Assembly (NCBI GenBank): GCA_002311345.1
Contig: DCAA01000002.1
Location: 274,785-314,172, forward strand
From: Planctomycetes bacterium UBA1146
GTDB lineage: Bacteria; Planctomycetota; UBA8108; UBA1146
DNA length: 39,388 nucleotides
Direction of reading: 5' to 3'
Shown: piece after piece, positions 26,608-34,149 of the stretch
How positions within the stretch are numbered: position 1 is the first letter of the stretch
How the letters are laid out: each line of letters begins with the position of its first letter
Notes under the pieces: model-generated
What the model was told of the DNA's origin: nothing
The model's database searches: none
The model's input: only the letters and a program-made list of their open reading frames with translations
Position numbers and translations under genes: made by a program

Positions 26608-27522
26608 CTAGTCGTCGGTATGCACACGCAGCGCTCTCTTGAGCGCTGCAACGTCCTTGAAATCATCCCAGTAGCGAAACAACACCTTGTCGTCGGGATC
26701 GATGATGACCAGATCGCCGGGCCAAGCGGCTCCGTACTTCTTGGCGATCTCCAGTTGACTGCGTCCATCGATCTTGACCCGGATGAAACCATCGACCAGT
26801 TTTTTGATCTCTTCATCCTCGGACAGTAATTTGTGAATCCTCTGCGACTGGGTACATCCCTCTGCTTCGACGAAGAGCAGACGATTGCCCCAGGTCCACT
26901 GCGATTCATCGAGTCCCTTGTCGAACTCGAGCCAGTGGATCGGCGGCGGAGGTGGCTCGACTCCCGCCCTTCTCAATAAATCGTCGAGCCATTGACGGTT
27001 GGAGCCCGGGTCTGATCGATCCCTCGGCAGGATCCCCTGCCACAGCACCTTGCCCTGCGAATCGAGAAAAAATGCCGACGGGTAGGTGAGCACGCCGTGG
27101 CGCGTCTGATTGCCATTGCCATCGGCCAGCAGCGGGAAGGTGACCTTGTTCTTGCGGATGAAACTCTTCGCCTTATCTGGAGCTGCAGCGGTGTATGAGA
27201 AAACGGTGATGATCGAAAGAACTTCTGGACCCAGTTCTTTATGCCACCTGACCAGGCTCGGCAATACGGGGACGCACGACTCTCAGCCAGGGATCGTATA
27301 GACGACCAGCACCGGTTTGCCTCGCAGATCAGCCAGTCGGAGGCTCTGCTCGCTGTTGAACCAGCGGCCGCCCTCCTCGACGACTAACTCCGGCAACTCC
27401 TTTCCAAGGTGGGAAACGCGAAAAGTCTCGCGTTCTTGCTCCTGAGCAGATAGCTGCTCCGGAATCAGTGTCGAGGAGAGGGAAAGGGCGACCACCAGTA
27501 TCCATGAAGTTGGCATGATCAA
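26608..27522 (-). CDS. Candidate selenoprotein: exported thioredoxin-like protein with UxxC (in-frame TGA)
   Basis: Read through one TGA (27285-27283), this is a 304-residue protein. It has a signal peptide (about 1-26, ILVVALSLSSTLI...LSA), a TlpA/redoxin-like domain (about 33-180) and a second thioredoxin-like domain (about 195-304). The TGA is codon 80 in GKPVLVVYTIPG-U-ESCVPVLPSL, exactly the place of the first Cys of the CxxC motif; Cys83 is the second. The frame, the spacing, and the later cis-Pro block (TYPSAFFLDSQGKVLWQG) are all normal, so only the one codon is unusual. The second domain has GCTQS in place of CxxC. A SECIS-like hairpin follows the TGA. Start TTG at 27522 has AGGAGG six bases ahead; ATG at 27516 is possible. 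Likely a periplasmic thiol/selenol redox protein. The alternative is a pseudogene by a Cys-to-stop point mutation. Automated calling would split it into 27283-27522 and a false TTG start at 27264. Confidence 0.78.
27242..27263 (-). promoter_or_regulatory. Putative bacterial SECIS element
   Basis: Beginning 20 nt after the in-frame TGA: UGCC, bulge GA, GCCU, loop GGUC, AGGU, GGCA. This gives eight base pairs (one G-U) with a two-base bulge. The GG of the loop starts 30 nt after the TGA, within the 16-37 nt range I recall for bacterial SECIS elements, and the GGUC loop resembles that of E. coli fdhF. Confidence 0.65.
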
Positions 27523-27579
27523 CTGATCCCTCCTTGCCCATCGGACGAATCCTACTGGCAGGATGTTCCTGGAATCGAC

Positions 27580-27612
27580 AAAAAAAGCGGCCCCGGGTTT
27601 CCCCGAGGCCGC
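27580..27612 (-). terminator. Rho-independent terminator of the MFS transporter gene
   Basis: On the minus strand GCGGCC-t-CGGG, loop, CCCG-g-GGCCGC is followed by seven T (27586-27580). It starts 24 bases after the MFS stop codon and lies 58 bases before the selenoprotein start. Confidence 0.9.
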
Positions 27613-27635
27613 TCCTCACTCGTTTCCGAAACGTG

Positions 27636-28988
27636 TTAGAAACTGTTCTGGACCTCGTGTTGCTCCTTGGCGACCTCGCCAGCGCCCTTAGACAGCGCAT
27701 TTTTTCCGAAACGCTTGTTGAGGTTGAAGAACACCAGAGCCAGCGGAATCGCCAGTGCAGCGACCCAGCGGAATGCCATCTTGCCGCCGTAAGCGGCAGC
27801 CGTCATTCCCTCGACCGGGGCTGCATCGAACTGGGCGATGTAGTACTCCTGGATCGCTCCGATGGCCGGTGCCGCAGCGTAGCCGACGACCAGCATCCCC
27901 GCTCCACCCATCAGGCACAGTCCCATGGCACCGCTGTTGGGAATCCGTTCCGAAACGAAGCCGAGCATCGTCGGCCAGAAGAAGCAGATCCCGCCGTAGA
28001 AGACGGTCGCGGTCAAGAAGATGGAACCCAAGTTCTCGGCGTAAGTCATGGCAAACAGCCCGATCCCACCGAGAACGGCGGACCCGAACAGCAATCCGGT
28101 CGGCGAGAAACGATGAACAAACCCGCCAGCAAAGTAACGCAGGACCGCCATCAAACCACTTCCGTAAACCAGCACCAGGATACCGGCACCAGCCTGAGTG
28201 GTTCCTTCTCCCATTTCCTGGAACACGGGAGTCATGATCCCGTCCATCCAGCGTCCAGGACCCAGTTCGAGAGTCGCCGTAAGCCCCATGCAGCACAGCA
28301 TCAGGATGAACAGCGGCGAAGTGACGGAAGCCGTTACCTCTTCATCGGGAACCCGCGACTGGACCCGTTCGGTCTGCGGGATTTCCTGTCCCAGGAACAT
28401 GTAGCCGTAGATCAACGTTGGAATCAGCACGATACCCAACTTGGCCTGCATAACGGAGAGACCAAACAGACTCCACTCGGCGCCGGTTGCTGCAACGCCC
28501 GCAGCTGCATTGCTGACCCAGAAGCCAAACAGTGCCCCGACGATGATTCCCACCGGCCAGAAGACATGGAACCGGTTCAACCGGGTGGTCTTGTTATCGG
28601 AGTACATCGTCGCTATCAGTGGATTACAACCGGCCTCGACGCAGCCGTTACCCAGCGCGATGATGGTTGCTCCCGCCATCAACTGGGTAAAACCGGTGGC
28701 GTACATCATCAGGACGACTCCCAGGATGTGGCAAACGAACGCCAACTTGATCGAGACCGCGATACCGAACTTCTCGATAAAAAATCCCAGCAGGATGATG
28801 GCGATGGCAAAACCACCAAGCGAGGCGCCGCCGACCCAGCCGGCTTGCACCTTGGTGAGTCCGAACATCGTCTGGAAATCACCCATCGACGAGGTGATCA
28901 CCCCGAAGGCGATCGAGGTCGCAATCAGTGCAACGCAACTGGCCCAGAAAAGACGCTCCCTGCGCCCCTCATCAAGTACTTGAGTCAT
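27636..28988 (-). CDS. Major facilitator superfamily transporter
   Basis: 450 residues with about 12 hydrophobic segments in two halves, the MFS fold. Recognisable parts are the first helix LFWASCVALIATSIAFGVITSSM, VGGASLGGFAIAIILLGFFIEKFG, the helix-4/5 region ALGNGCVEAGCNPLIATMY followed by RLNRFHVFWPVGIIVGALFG, and a long central loop (QTERVQSRVPDEEVTASVTSP). The general look is nearest the sugar-transporting FHS/FucP-like branch, but substrate is not determinable. The start has AGGGGG six bases upstream. It has its own AT-rich promoter region with palindromes (29104-29148) and its own terminator, so it is probably a single-gene transcript. Confidence 0.88.
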   Translation of the reverse strand: MTQVLDEGRRERLFWASCVALIATSIAFGVITSSMGDFQTMFGLTKVQAGWVGGASLGGFAIAIILLGFFIEKFGIAVSIKLAFVCHILGVVLMMYATGFTQLMAGATIIALGNGCVEAGCNPLIATMYSDNKTTRLNRFHVFWPVGIIVGALFGFWVSNAAAGVAATGAEWSLFGLSVMQAKLGIVLIPTLIYGYMFLGQEIPQTERVQSRVPDEEVTASVTSPLFILMLCCMGLTATLELGPGRWMDGIMTPVFQEMGEGTTQAGAGILVLVYGSGLMAVLRYFAGGFVHRFSPTGLLFGSAVLGGIGLFAMTYAENLGSIFLTATVFYGGICFFWPTMLGFVSERIPNSGAMGLCLMGGAGMLVVGYAAAPAIGAIQEYYIAQFDAAPVEGMTAAAYGGKMAFRWVAALAIPLALVFFNLNKRFGKNALSKGAGEVAKEQHEVQNSF

Positions 28989-29217
28989 CTATGTCCCCCT
29001 GTTCCTGGTGGTATGGTGCGACCGAGAGCCTACCGGCCGCGGCGATAGTGGGACAAAGTCTGGACGATGTGTCAATCGGGCAGTTGATCTTCAGGGCGAA
29101 AAATAACAAATAAATTGTTTTCGTTATCGGTTTTGTAAATACTTACAATCCGTGCGAGACGGGAAATGTTGCTGGCGAGGGATCCCTGGCCCACCCAATC
29201 GAGATCTTCATCTCTAT
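28989..29217 (-). other. 229 bp upstream region of the MFS gene
   Basis: Part (29097-29150) is much more AT-rich than its surroundings and contains two palindromes; the rest shows nothing clear. Confidence 0.5.
29104..29148 (-). promoter_or_regulatory. Palindromic operator-like sites and possible promoter of the MFS gene
   Basis: TTGTAA-ATAC-TTACAA (29133-29148) is a perfect inverted repeat with a 4-base spacer. AACAA-ATAAA-TTGTT (29105-29119) lies inside a wider ATAAC/GTTAT pair (29104-29126). On the minus strand TTTACA and, 17 bases later, AATTTA could be -35 and -10 boxes, so a repressor binding here would cover the promoter. Confidence 0.45.
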
Positions 29218-30225
29218 CTATTTCCGCCTCAGATCTGACAGAAGACGGCTCCAGGCGGCTTTCTCGGCCTTGCGGGTGTGATCAGCCCCGAGTTTCCTCG
29301 ATCGCTTCTCCAGCCCCTCACGGAACCTTGCGTCGCGACAGAAGCGCAGAATCCGTTGTGCCAGGCCAGAGGCATCTCCACAGCCAAAAAGACCCGGGTG
29401 GTGATCTCCCAGCAGGCCCCGATTCCCGGCAGCATCGCTGGCCAGGATGGGAATTCCCGCCACCAGCGCCTCACTGATCACGTTGGCTCCTCCCTCCTGC
29501 AGAGCAGGATGAAGCAGCAGATGGGAACTGGCGAGATAACGGCGCACCCGCGCTGGCTCGACGATGCCGAGCCAGCGCCAGCGAGGTTCGCTGCGGGCGG
29601 CACTCTCGGCTCGCCGTTGCCAACTTGCATCGAGAGCCCCCCCCAGATGGATCACCTCGATCCCGCGCCCATCCGGCAGCCGCTGCGGCAAATGCCCCAG
29701 CGCCCGCACCGGCAACAACGGATCCTTGACGCTTCTGAGGTAACCGATCACGAGCAGGCGCAAAATCGAACGCACAGGCTTACGGCCACCCGGCAGCGGC
29801 AAGGCAGACTGTGGGATGAAATGAATTCTGCCGCGCATTCTGCCGACCAGATCGTCGGGCAAGTAGCGCCTCGCATGGCGATGCAAGATCACCAGTTGAT
29901 CCGCCACCTCCAGGCTCTCGAGGACTCGCCTGGCGGGAGCACCTCCTGCCGGAAGTTGCTCGTGCAGATCGGTGCCACTGAGTACCACCACTACCGGGGC
30001 GCTCTGGTCTCGGCGTTTCCACTGCCGAATCGCTCGATGGCTATGGCCTGCATGAAGAGCAATCAATAGATCCCCGGTGGGTAGTTCACCGGTGCTTGCA
30101 TCTCTCACCCGATGGACAATGACTCGTTGGCGCAGTTTTCGCAATATTGCCGACCAGCGCCTCACCGTCGAGTGATTTCCCGCCTGAAGACCATGTGGAC
30201 TTGGATCGGTGAGTACGAGCCTCAC
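29218..30225 (-). CDS. senB: SenB-like selenosugar synthase (GT-B glycosyltransferase)
   Basis: 335 residues of GT-B fold, close to the family once called TIGR04348 and now assigned to SenB of selenoneine biosynthesis. Matching blocks: GLQAGNHSTVRRWSAILRKL near the N-terminus, DLLIALHAGHSHRAIRQW, VVVLSGTDLHEQL, ADQLVILHRHARRYLP, VIGYLRSVKDPLLPVRAL, WRWLGIVEPARVRRYLA, EGGANVISEALVAGIPILASDAAGNRGLLGDHHPGLFGCGD. SenB makes a 1-seleno-sugar from a UDP-sugar and selenophosphate (established for characterised members). The GTG start directly follows the lpxA stop codon (TAG GTG). The usual partners SenA and SenC/SelD are not in the window, so the substrate could differ; a cell-envelope glycosyltransferase is the alternative, given lpxA next door. 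Confidence 0.75.
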   Translation of the reverse strand: MRLVLTDPSPHGLQAGNHSTVRRWSAILRKLRQRVIVHRVRDASTGELPTGDLLIALHAGHSHRAIRQWKRRDQSAPVVVVLSGTDLHEQLPAGGAPARRVLESLEVADQLVILHRHARRYLPDDLVGRMRGRIHFIPQSALPLPGGRKPVRSILRLLVIGYLRSVKDPLLPVRALGHLPQRLPDGRGIEVIHLGGALDASWQRRAESAARSEPRWRWLGIVEPARVRRYLASSHLLLHPALQEGGANVISEALVAGIPILASDAAGNRGLLGDHHPGLFGCGDASGLAQRILRFCRDARFREGLEKRSRKLGADHTRKAEKAAWSRLLSDLRRK

Positions 30226-31029
30226 CTAGACGCTTGCCGGCCGCGTATCGACTGAAGTTCCAGCCCCGGAGGCGATCCCGCGGACACTGTCGTCGATGAA
30301 CGAGGAGATCTCTCGCACCTCGGCGACCTGACTCTGGCCCAGCAGCGCACTTGCCTCGGGAATGGTGTGCCCGCTTCGAAACAAAACCCGGTGGGCATCC
30401 TGGAGGCTACGGCGTAGATCAGCCTCGAAGCCGGCACGTCTGAGACCGACGATGTTGACTGCCCGGATCGTCGCCCTGTCTCCGGTCGATAGCATGAACG
30501 GCGGCACATCCTGAACCGCAACCGCCGCCCCACCGAGCATCACCAACCGTCCGACCCGACAGAACTGGTGCACCAGTGCGTTGGCTGAAAGAAAAGCGCC
30601 GGCTCCGATGTGAACGTGACCGGCCAGGGAGCAGTGATTGGCCATCACGACTCCATCGCCGACGTGGCAGTCGTGGGCCACATGGGCCCCGACCATCAAC
30701 AGGCAATCGTCTCCAACTCGGGTCTCGCTACCAGGTTTTGAAGCTCGATGTACCGAGACGTACTCTCTGAGTACCGACCGCTCTCCGATCACCACCCGGC
30801 TCGCTTCTTTGGCCCAGGTCACATCCTGCGGATCGTGTCCCACCACCGCATGCATATGGACCTCGGAATCGCAACCGATCTGTGTGCCAGGCCCGATATA
30901 TGCATGGCCATGGACCTTGCAACCGGACTGGAGGACCGCACCCGCCTCGATGATGGCGAAGGGACCGACCGTCACATCCGGGGCCAGTTCGGCCTCGGCG
31001 TGAATCACGGCAGTCTTGTGGATCGGCAT
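30226..31029 (-). CDS. lpxA: UDP-N-acetylglucosamine acyltransferase
   Basis: 267 residues. Hexapeptide repeats of the left-handed beta-helix run over about 1-190 (IHKTAVIHAEAELAPDVTVGPFAIIEAGAVL, VHGHAYIGPGTQIG), with the catalytic-type GAHVAHDCHVG (His119, equal to His125 of E. coli by position in the motif), then the C-terminal helical domain (AVNIVGLRRAGFEADLRRSLQDAHRVLF). It performs the first step of lipid A synthesis, O-acylation of UDP-GlcNAc. ATG at 31029 has AGGAGG seven bases ahead; a GTG at 31032 is less suitable. Its stop abuts the senB-like start; the lipoprotein gene lies 70 bp upstream. Confidence 0.92.
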   Translation of the reverse strand: MPIHKTAVIHAEAELAPDVTVGPFAIIEAGAVLQSGCKVHGHAYIGPGTQIGCDSEVHMHAVVGHDPQDVTWAKEASRVVIGERSVLREYVSVHRASKPGSETRVGDDCLLMVGAHVAHDCHVGDGVVMANHCSLAGHVHIGAGAFLSANALVHQFCRVGRLVMLGGAAVAVQDVPPFMLSTGDRATIRAVNIVGLRRAGFEADLRRSLQDAHRVLFRSGHTIPEASALLGQSQVAEVREISSFIDDSVRGIASGAGTSVDTRPASV

Positions 31030-31099
31030 CACTTTTCCTCCTGCGGTATTGCCCGGAATGAGTAGGTTACATCGACGTTGCTGCGAGGAAAGGAACCGA

Positions 31100-32032
31100 T
31101 CAGCGATCGATCGGAGCAGGAGCCTTGGTCTCGCGCTGCTCGACCTTTTCTCTCAGGTTCTGAGGAATCTGCTGGAAATCCTCCCACAGCCACGTCCACC
31201 CGGTACGGACTCGATGCAGGTATTCATCACTCGAGAGAGGATCGAGGCCACTGTCGCGATCGAGGATATCACCCAGGGTCAGATCGGCGATGTGATAGAC
31301 CTTCAGTTCATCCTCTTGGAGATCAGAAAATCCTGGATAGGACCCCTCGAGACTGACCGCTCGCTCGTCGCGCAGTGCCTCGAGCAGATGCGGCACCGCC
31401 CGGGCACCGATCTGGGCGATGTCGTCCTGGATCTGATTGTAGAAGCGTCCATCGAGAGAGTCGGTCAGGGCATCGAGCAATCCCCGCACTTCCGGATCCC
31501 CGAGGACTTTGCCGCGCAGCAGATTCTCGGCAATGATGGTGGCGGATCTCCTGCGTATATCGCGCTGCGCCAGTTCCATCTGGGTACGACCATTCATCAG
31601 AGGCTCGGGAAAGGATAGATCCTGAACCACTTCCCCCCCTGAAGAACGGGAGATCAGATGCCCGTCGAACTTGCCGTGATACTGGTGTTCCAGATGCTGT
31701 GATTGATCCTGAAAATCGAACGTCAGATCCTGGAAGTAATCACACTCCAGGGTGCCTTCGATGATGTAGTCCGCCTCTTCGCGAGATACCAGTTTGAAGC
31801 CATGCAGGCTGAGAGATCGTTCGAGCAGTAGTTTGGCAATATTGGTGTCGGTGGGCGCCCCGTCGAGAATCTCTTCGATCTGAACGTGAGCGGTTCCTCG
31901 CATCAGCGCCTCGACCTGCTGCACCTCCGGCTGTGGCTCACTCTGGCAAGCGGACACAACGACCAGCCAGCTCAGCAGCAGCACAGGAATACCCCGGCGC
32001 ACAAGTAGCACACCCGATTTGTTTCTTTTCAT
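31100..32032 (-). CDS. Lipoprotein of unknown function
   Basis: 310 residues. Type II signal peptide with a lipobox (LVVVSAC, Cys about 29). The exported part has an alpha/beta region about 45-185 (TNIAKLLLERSLSLHGFKLVSREEADYIIEGTLECDY, then a beta-rich part with GGEVVQDLSF and RRSATIIAENLLRGKVL) that resembles the LptE/DUF-type penicillin-binding-protein-activator fold of small outer-membrane lipoproteins, though I am unsure. The C-terminal part (about 190-310) has a HEAT-like helix pair (IQDDIAQIGARAVPHLLEALRD). Start: the ATG at 32032 is six bases from GGGAG; the ATG at 32038 touches it and is rejected. Possibly transcribed with lpxA. Divergent from dapF. Confidence 0.75.
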   Translation of the reverse strand: MKRNKSGVLLVRRGIPVLLLSWLVVVSACQSEPQPEVQQVEALMRGTAHVQIEEILDGAPTDTNIAKLLLERSLSLHGFKLVSREEADYIIEGTLECDYFQDLTFDFQDQSQHLEHQYHGKFDGHLISRSSGGEVVQDLSFPEPLMNGRTQMELAQRDIRRRSATIIAENLLRGKVLGDPEVRGLLDALTDSLDGRFYNQIQDDIAQIGARAVPHLLEALRDERAVSLEGSYPGFSDLQEDELKVYHIADLTLGDILDRDSGLDPLSSDEYLHRVRTGWTWLWEDFQQIPQNLREKVEQRETKAPAPIDR

Positions 32033-32203
32033 TCTCATCTCCCTGTCGCACGTGCTGGAACTGTCTTCGAGTAGCGGTCAAACTACCACCGGAGTTCGCC
32101 GGGCAGGAAGCGCACTCTCCTGGATGACGCCAGTAACCCAGGGATTCCCGCTCCGAATAGCTACGAATCATCTTCGGGGTCAAGATACACGGTACGGAGG
32201 CGG

Positions 32204-33061
32204 ATGACTCGCGCAAGAATTCCCTTTCTGAAGGCTCAGGGTGCCGGAAATGATTTTGTGGTGCTCGATGAGGGTCTGACACCTGTCCCCACCGATCTAT
32301 CTTCCATGGCACCGATCTGGTGCTGCCGACGTACGGGTATCGGGGCCGATGGCATCCTGGTGATCCGGCGAGGAGGATCGCTACCTGCGATGGAATGCTG
32401 GAATGCCGATGGCAGTCGTGCCGAAGCCTGCGGCAATGGACTGCGCATCGTGGCACTCATCCTGTCCGGGGAAAAGGTCAGCGAGGTGTCGATCGAAACC
32501 GATGCCGGTGTAGTCAGGGTCCAGCAACGTCGGCGAGACGATGGAGAGTTCATCGCAGAAGCTTCGCTCGGGATTCCGCTTCTCGAAGAGCCCATCACGG
32601 TCTCGATAGGGCACACAACGCTTCAGGCCATCCCGGTCAACATGGGAAATCCGCACCTGGTGGTCGCCATCGATCCGGAAGGCACACCGGACCCGGTGCA
32701 GTGCTACGGCCCGACCGTCGAACTCGCCATTGCCCAGCGCGCCAACGTCGGGTTCGTACGTATCGACGCACCGAATCGGTTGGTCCTGAGGGTCTGGGAA
32801 CGAGGCTGCGGAGAAACCCTGGCGTGTGGCACGGGAGCCGCGGCGGCGGTGGCAGCGCTGCATCCGAGCGGAGCCATCGCCGATGAGGTCGAGGTGCAGA
32901 TGCGCGGTGGGGTCCTTCAAGTACGCCTCGACCAGAACGGGGGCGTTCATGTCGAGGGTCCGGCGAAAGTGTGCTTCGAAGGGGAAATGCTGGTCGATCA
33001 GGAGCATCTGAGACCGGTACAGATGGACATCCTGCCGATCGAGTCACCGAAGAGCCGCTAG
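32204..33061 (+). CDS. dapF: Diaminopimelate epimerase
   Basis: 285 residues in two similar halves. Catalytic cysteines are Cys76 (EACGNGLRI) and Cys208 (LACGTGAAAA). Further marks are FLKAQGAGNDFVVLDE at the N-terminus, GIGADGILV, WNADGS, VNMGNPHLVV and VWERGCGETLACGTG. It converts LL- to meso-diaminopimelate for lysine and peptidoglycan. ATG at 32204 follows GGAGGCGG. The stop codon TAG shares CTAG with the converging purM stop. Divergent from the lipoprotein gene by 171 bp. Confidence 0.95.
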   Translation: MTRARIPFLKAQGAGNDFVVLDEGLTPVPTDLSSMAPIWCCRRTGIGADGILVIRRGGSLPAMECWNADGSRAEACGNGLRIVALILSGEKVSEVSIETDAGVVRVQQRRRDDGEFIAEASLGIPLLEEPITVSIGHTTLQAIPVNMGNPHLVVAIDPEGTPDPVQCYGPTVELAIAQRANVGFVRIDAPNRLVLRVWERGCGETLACGTGAAAAVAALHPSGAIADEVEVQMRGGVLQVRLDQNGGVHVEGPAKVCFEGEMLVDQEHLRPVQMDILPIESPKSR

Positions 33062-34149
33062 ACGATCTCGACTCCCTGGCCCGCCACGATCTCGCCGATG
33101 ATCCGCGCCTCTTCACCCGATTTCTCCAGCACCGCCACCGCATCGGCGGCCTGCTCGGCCGCGGTCACGATGACCATGCCGATCCCCTGGTTGAAGACCC
33201 GATCCATCTCTGGCTGAGCGACCTGGGCGCGCTGCTCGATGAGGGAAAAGATCGCCGGTCGTTGCCAATCATCACGAACCAGTCGCGCAGTCATTCCTTC
33301 GGGAAGCACCCTCGGAATGTTTTCGATGAGACCCCCACCAGTGATGTGCGAGACCGCGTGGACTCCTGAACCGAGTTGCTCGATGAGTGCCAGCACCGGT
33401 TGCACATAGATGCGTGTCGGTTCCAGCAGCACCTCGCCGAGTGTCGCGCCGAGACCGCCTGGATCTTCATCGAGAGGCAGTGCATCCGATCCTTCGAGAA
33501 GCGCCTTGCGCACCAGCGAAAAACCGTTGGAGTGGACACCACTCGATGAGATTCCGATGACCGCATCCCCCACCGAGACACGAGCGCCATCGATGATTGC
33601 ATCTCGCTCGACCACTCCGACCGAGAAACCGGCCAGATCCAGTTCTCCGCCGTCATAGAATCCTGGCATCTCGGCGGTCTCGCCACCGAGCAGGGCGCAA
33701 CCCGATCGACGACAACCCTCGGCGATACCTGCCACCACCTCTGCGATGATCTCGGGAGAGATTTTGCCGGTTGCAACATAGTCGAGGAAGAAGAGCGGAC
33801 GGGCACCTGAAACCACCAGGTCGTTGACGCACATCGCCACCAGATCGATGCCGACGGTTTCATAGACACCGCAACTGAAGGCGACCTTCAACTTGGTACC
33901 GACTCCATCGGTGGCACCGACGAGGATCGGATCACGAAGTTGCTTGCCAAACAGGGAACCATCCCCATCCAGCAACCGGAAGAAACCCCCGAAGGCTCCG
34001 TGCGATCGACTCAGAACTCGTTCGTCCTGAGTCGAGAGCACCGCTTCGCGTATTCGCTGTACCACGGCGTTGCCCGCATCGATGTCGACTCCGGAATCCC
34101 GGTAGGTCAATCCCCTCGTCGTGGGTTCGACCGGCGTCTCATCCACCAT
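33058..34149 (-). CDS. purM: Phosphoribosylformylglycinamidine cyclo-ligase (AIR synthetase)
   Basis: 363 residues. PurM marks: LTYRDSGVDIDAGNAVVQRI at the N-terminus, ATDGVGTKLKVAF, TVGIDLVAMCVNDLVVSGARPLFFLDY, ALLGGETAEMPGFY, GISSSGVHSNGFSLVRKAL and AVSHITGGGLIENIPRVLPEG. It forms aminoimidazole ribotide in purine synthesis. ATG at 34149 has GAGGA about eight bases upstream; the longer in-frame start at 34191 would add 14 unrelated residues. The start overlaps the end of the small membrane-protein gene by 11 bases, so the two are probably co-translated. Confidence 0.95.
   Translation of the reverse strand: MVDETPVEPTTRGLTYRDSGVDIDAGNAVVQRIREAVLSTQDERVLSRSHGAFGGFFRLLDGDGSLFGKQLRDPILVGATDGVGTKLKVAFSCGVYETVGIDLVAMCVNDLVVSGARPLFFLDYVATGKISPEIIAEVVAGIAEGCRRSGCALLGGETAEMPGFYDGGELDLAGFSVGVVERDAIIDGARVSVGDAVIGISSSGVHSNGFSLVRKALLEGSDALPLDEDPGGLGATLGEVLLEPTRIYVQPVLALIEQLGSGVHAVSHITGGGLIENIPRVLPEGMTARLVRDDWQRPAIFSLIEQRAQVAQPEMDRVFNQGIGMVIVTAAEQAADAVAVLEKSGEEARIIGEIVAGQGVEIV

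Noticed and set aside
26608..27264. Separate 218-residue redoxin gene beginning at TTG 27264
   Set aside because: It would begin in the middle of a thioredoxin fold and lacks a ribosome binding site; the same frame continues upstream through a single TGA to a proper signal peptide.
26608..27522. Simple pseudogene by nonsense mutation
   Set aside because: Kept as the alternative, not preferred: the TGA sits exactly on the redox Cys position, a SECIS-like hairpin follows, the remainder is undamaged, and a SenB-like gene is nearby.
27534..29048. 504-codon open frame on the plus strand
   Set aside because: It is the antisense shadow of the MFS transporter, has no signal, domain or ribosome binding site, and crosses the terminator.
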